Source: Arhodomonas sp052060015 (GTDB lineage Bacteria; Pseudomonadota; Gammaproteobacteria; Nitrococcales; Nitrococcaceae). From it: a stretch of 64,000 bases of DNA. Location of the stretch: NCBI RefSeq assembly GCF_052060015.1, contig NZ_JBPODZ010000012.1, positions 1 to 64,000 of the forward strand, in the 5' to 3' direction. Each line of letters begins with the position of its first letter. Position 1 is the first letter of the stretch. The notes beneath the pieces were generated by a model that worked only from the letters and a program-made list of their open reading frames with translations, ran no database searches and was not told where the DNA came from. Below, piece by piece: positions 61,516-64,000 of this stretch. The translations under genes were made by a program, and so were the position numbers.

Positions 61516-62127
61516 TCACCCTGCCCCGAGGGCGCGCAGGGCGTCCTCAGCGGCGTCCTTGGCGTTGCGGATCTCAGCCTCGTCTCCCGAGAGATAGAGG
61601 CGGCCGTTAGCACCGATCATGCGGTAATCGACGACCTTTATATTCGCCTGTTTCTCGGCCTCGTTGGAGGCGATGATGGCGTAGGAGGCCGGCTGGCATT
61701 CGAGGAGATACAATGACTCGCCGCCGAGTATCATCGAGCCCAGCTTGTTGCGGTTTATGAGGAAGGCGTGCTGATGGTCGATCCGCGTAACGATCTTGGA
61801 CGCCAAGATTTGTGGTGAGGTCGCCTCATCGGGCTGGGCGCCGAGCGCCTCCAGCACGGATTCCGCGCTCGCCTTTACCTCGGCAGTCGACTCTGCGTGG
61901 ATCTCGAGATAACCGAATTGGCGCTCCACCACAAGAACGCCGGCGCGCACTGCGGCGCCCTTGAGTGCGATATCCGTCAGCGCCTCAATGTCCAGGCCGG
62001 GTGCGATCTCGATGATCTGCGCGGCCATATTCCGCCGTGGTAGCGACCCGCGCATCCAGGTAGCGATGTAGCACAGCGTCTGCGGCTGTAGCTGGTCGAT
62101 AAAGATGAAGGAGCGCAGCTCGGCCAT
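61516..62127 (-). CDS. BMC-T shell protein, tandem BMC domains (paralog 1)
   Basis: 203 residues from ATG 62127, which overlaps the dehydrogenase stop as TGATG. It has two BMC domains: AAQIIEIAPGLDIEALTDIALKGAAVRAGVLVVERQFGYLEIH and ESLYLLECQPASYAIIASNEAEKQANIKVVDYRMIGANGRLYLSGDEAEIRNAKDAAEDAL. It is a paralog of the protein at 59737-60366, with the same RQFG and SGD landmarks. Coupled translation with the dehydrogenase hints at matched expression. Confidence 0.87.
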   Translation of the reverse strand: MAELRSFIFIDQLQPQTLCYIATWMRGSLPRRNMAAQIIEIAPGLDIEALTDIALKGAAVRAGVLVVERQFGYLEIHAESTAEVKASAESVLEALGAQPDEATSPQILASKIVTRIDHQHAFLINRNKLGSMILGGESLYLLECQPASYAIIASNEAEKQANIKVVDYRMIGANGRLYLSGDEAEIRNAKDAAEDALRALGAG

Positions 62128-63734
62128 CAAAGGCCTCCCTTGAGCGTATTTCGGATTTCCTCGGCGATTATGCGCCGCAGCTCCTCCCTGGTCCGCTTGT
62201 CCAGCGGGCCATCATCTCGACCGTGGTCGCGGGGGGGCGCGGTTCGGGCTGACCTCGGTTGAGACGTCTCGCGGCCGGCACCCGGGACTCCGTCGGATGG
62301 CGAGCGCGGCAGCGGCCCGTCAAAGCCAGGGTCTACCCCTTGGTAGTCACCGAAGCGCACGGACTCGTCGCTGTTGTAGGCAACTCGCGTCCAGTGAATG
62401 AGGTGCTGCGGTCCGATGTTCTCGCCGATCGAGCTGCGGCCGAAGTAGCCCGTGCCGATGGTGAATGCCGGTGCAAGGTGGGTTTGGAGGCCGGCGGCGC
62501 CCTGGCTGCACGGGGCGTTGACGACGACACGATAGGTCTCCACCACGCGCGCATAGTCGAGGACGACCTGCGGGTCCGTTGCGTGGACTGCCGCGGAATG
62601 GCCCGCCCCCATCAGACGCAACATGGCGCGCGCCTGCGACATGGCCTGAGTGCGGTTCTTCGCCACGTGATAGCCGAGCACGGGGCACAGCTTTTCCCGG
62701 GACATACGCTCCTCGATACCCACATGATTGAAAGGCGCCACAAGCACCCGGGTCTTGGGCGGTACCCTGATCCCGCATTCCTGGGCGATCCAGATGGCGT
62801 CACGCCCAATGGCGGCGACGTTGAATCCGCGGTCGTGGAACAGGAACCGTCGCAGGCGCTCGACTTCATCCTCATCGCACAAATATGCGCCCGCTTGCTT
62901 CAAGGACTGTCGCAGCTTCTTGTCGACCTCCGGTAGAGTGATCACCGCGCTGTCAGAGGTGCACAGCACAGAGTTGTCGAAGCTCTTGGAATCGACGATG
63001 TGCTTGGCCGCTTCGGGAATATCCGCGGTGTCATCCACATACACCGGTGCGTTGCCCGGCCCAACGCCGATTGCCGGGTTTGACGAGGAATACGCGGCGC
63101 GCACCATCGCTGTCCCGCCAGTCGCCAGAATTACGGAAGTTTTCGGCGAGGCCATGAACTCCTCGATGAGTGGAATCGAGGGTTGTTCGATAACCTGAAC
63201 ACACCCGTCCGGCGCGCCCGCGGCATAGGCGGCTTCCGCTAGCGTCTTGACAGCATCGATGCAACAGGCGCGGGCACCGGGGTGTGGGCTGATGACGACA
63301 GCGTTGCGGGTCATCAGCGCCATCAGAACCTTGAAGTTCACGGTAGCAATCGGATTAGTTGAGGGCGTGAGCGCCATCACCACGCCGGCCGGCCGAGGGA
63401 CGCGGACCATCTTGCGTGCTTCATCGACCACGGGGTTGACGAAATCCTCCTGTCGGTAATGATCGACGAAGGGGATGGCCGTTAGCTCGTTCTTGAGTTT
63501 CTTGTGCTCAACGACGCCGAAGCCCGTCTCCTCTACGGCCCATTCCGCGTAGTGCCCGGCCCGCTCGTGTGCGGCACGCGCGACGGCATCGACGATGTGC
63601 TGTGTACGCTCGCGGTCGAGGCGCTGGAAGACGCTCGCCGCCCAGCGCGCGCGCTCGAGGGTTAGATCGGCCTGGCTTTGCAGCGCTGCTTTGCTTTCAG
63701 AGATGTCCACCAGGGTGCGGATTTCCGGTTCCAT
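62127..63734 (-). CDS. BMC-associated CoA-acylating aldehyde dehydrogenase with C-terminal encapsulation helix
   Basis: 535 residues from ATG 63734. The fold is that of PduP/EutE and the AdhE N-terminal domain: LTPSTNPIATVNFKVLMAL, ILATGGTAMVRAAYSSSNPAIGVGPGNAPVY, and the catalytic cysteine in SFDNSVLCTSDSAVI. It turns an aldehyde plus CoA and NAD+ into acyl-CoA. A Pro/Arg/Gly/Asp-rich linker (about residues 475-510) leads to EELRRIIAEEIRNTL, an encapsulation-type helix at the C-terminus; PduP and EutE-type enzymes usually carry it elsewhere. It defines this as a metabolosome. It overlaps the aminotransferase stop (TGATG). Confidence 0.92.
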   Translation of the reverse strand: MEPEIRTLVDISESKAALQSQADLTLERARWAASVFQRLDRERTQHIVDAVARAAHERAGHYAEWAVEETGFGVVEHKKLKNELTAIPFVDHYRQEDFVNPVVDEARKMVRVPRPAGVVMALTPSTNPIATVNFKVLMALMTRNAVVISPHPGARACCIDAVKTLAEAAYAAGAPDGCVQVIEQPSIPLIEEFMASPKTSVILATGGTAMVRAAYSSSNPAIGVGPGNAPVYVDDTADIPEAAKHIVDSKSFDNSVLCTSDSAVITLPEVDKKLRQSLKQAGAYLCDEDEVERLRRFLFHDRGFNVAAIGRDAIWIAQECGIRVPPKTRVLVAPFNHVGIEERMSREKLCPVLGYHVAKNRTQAMSQARAMLRLMGAGHSAAVHATDPQVVLDYARVVETYRVVVNAPCSQGAAGLQTHLAPAFTIGTGYFGRSSIGENIGPQHLIHWTRVAYNSDESVRFGDYQGVDPGFDGPLPRSPSDGVPGAGRETSQPRSARTAPPRDHGRDDGPLDKRTREELRRIIAEEIRNTLKGGL

Positions 63735-64000
63735 CACAACACCCTCCGACGGCCGCCGCCCATCACCTCGTCGCGCGCCAACCCAACGCCGATTTCGACG
63801 CGGCGCAGCACTTCCTCGCAATCGGATTGGCTCAGCAGCAAGCCAGGCTTGAATTGGAGCACCCGGGGGTCAAGCGTCGAGAAGATTGCCCACACGCCGT
63901 TATGATAAAGATGCTTCATCACCGGCTTGGCGCCCTGTTCGTCGTTGAACTCGAGTCCCATCACCAGTCCGTGCTGGCGGATGCCGATGAAGAAGTCGGG
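63734..64000 (-). CDS. Class-III (PLP-dependent) aminotransferase, 3' part only
   Basis: The gene enters from the right edge, and its last 88 codons are visible. FFIGIRQHGLVMGLEFNDE, then MKHLYHNGVWAIFSTLDPRVLQFKPGLLLS and CEEVLRRVEIGVGLARDEV match the C-terminus of class-III aminotransferases (omega-amino acid/amine:pyruvate type). The PLP lysine lies outside. Being coupled to an acylating aldehyde dehydrogenase in a shell operon, it should make the aldehyde from a primary amine or amino compound. The substrate is unknown. Confidence 0.88.
   Translation of the reverse strand, partial: PDFFIGIRQHGLVMGLEFNDEQGAKPVMKHLYHNGVWAIFSTLDPRVLQFKPGLLLSQSDCEEVLRRVEIGVGLARDEVMGGGRRRVL

Overview
The window is high-GC, tightly packed bacterial chromosome that reads as a gammaproteobacterium. 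The best guess is a halophilic or haloalkaliphilic member of the Ectothiorhodospiraceae. Pointers are the full multisubunit Mrp-type cation/proton antiporter, acidic exported binding proteins (PstS, PhnD), arsenic resistance genes, and gammaproteobacterial-style SrkA, Uup, ModABC, PstSCAB-PhoU and 4-hydroxyphenylpyruvate dioxygenase. The genus assignment is an inference. I saw no rRNA, tRNA or CRISPR array.

Layout. 1-140: tail of an IS200/IS605 transposase with its end hairpin. 0.2-9.9 kb: Acg-like nitroreductase, Lgt-like/TlpA fusion, P-type cation ATPase, a giant Fe-S/flavin oxidoreductase and an unknown permease-like protein. 9.9-14.2 kb: lexA divergent from an mrfA-mrfB-like helicase/exonuclease pair. 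14.2-17.9 kb: orphan CbpM, Lrp regulator divergent from hpd, retropepsin-like protease, SH3 protein and nadC. 17.9-25.3 kb: a ten-gene Mrp antiporter operon on the minus strand. 25.5-28.4 kb: DUF1631 protein and a PlsC-like acyltransferase.

28.4-41.6 kb is the phosphate regulon: phoBR behind a near-perfect Pho box, and pstSCAB-phoU behind a second one. The two halves are separated by an arsenic block (two different arsenate reductases, arsR, arsH, ACR3, a CC-motif protein, a universal stress protein) and a thiolase. 41.6-54.9 kb: palindromic repeats, argF, sodB, a PHP phosphoesterase, an ECF sigma factor divergent from a permease-thioredoxin pair, modABC, a methylmalonate-semialdehyde dehydrogenase, uup, srkA and a YgjP-like metalloprotease.

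55.0-59.0 kb is a decaying phosphonate-type ABC transporter. phnD carries an amber codon directly after its ATG. phnC runs out of frame into phnE. phnE is split by an IS3-family element flanked by a 3-bp CTC duplication, and that element's own two transposase frames are also shifted.

59.0-64.0 kb (minus strand, continuing past the right edge) is a bacterial microcompartment (BMC) operon of visibly lower GC: class-III aminotransferase, acylating aldehyde dehydrogenase with a C-terminal encapsulation-type helix, BMC-T, an unknown protein with an N-terminal encapsulation-type helix, BMC-P, BMC-H, a second BMC-T and an isochorismatase-fold cysteine hydrolase. The logic is amine to aldehyde to acyl-CoA inside a protein shell. 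The substrate is unknown, and this is the most novel part of the window.
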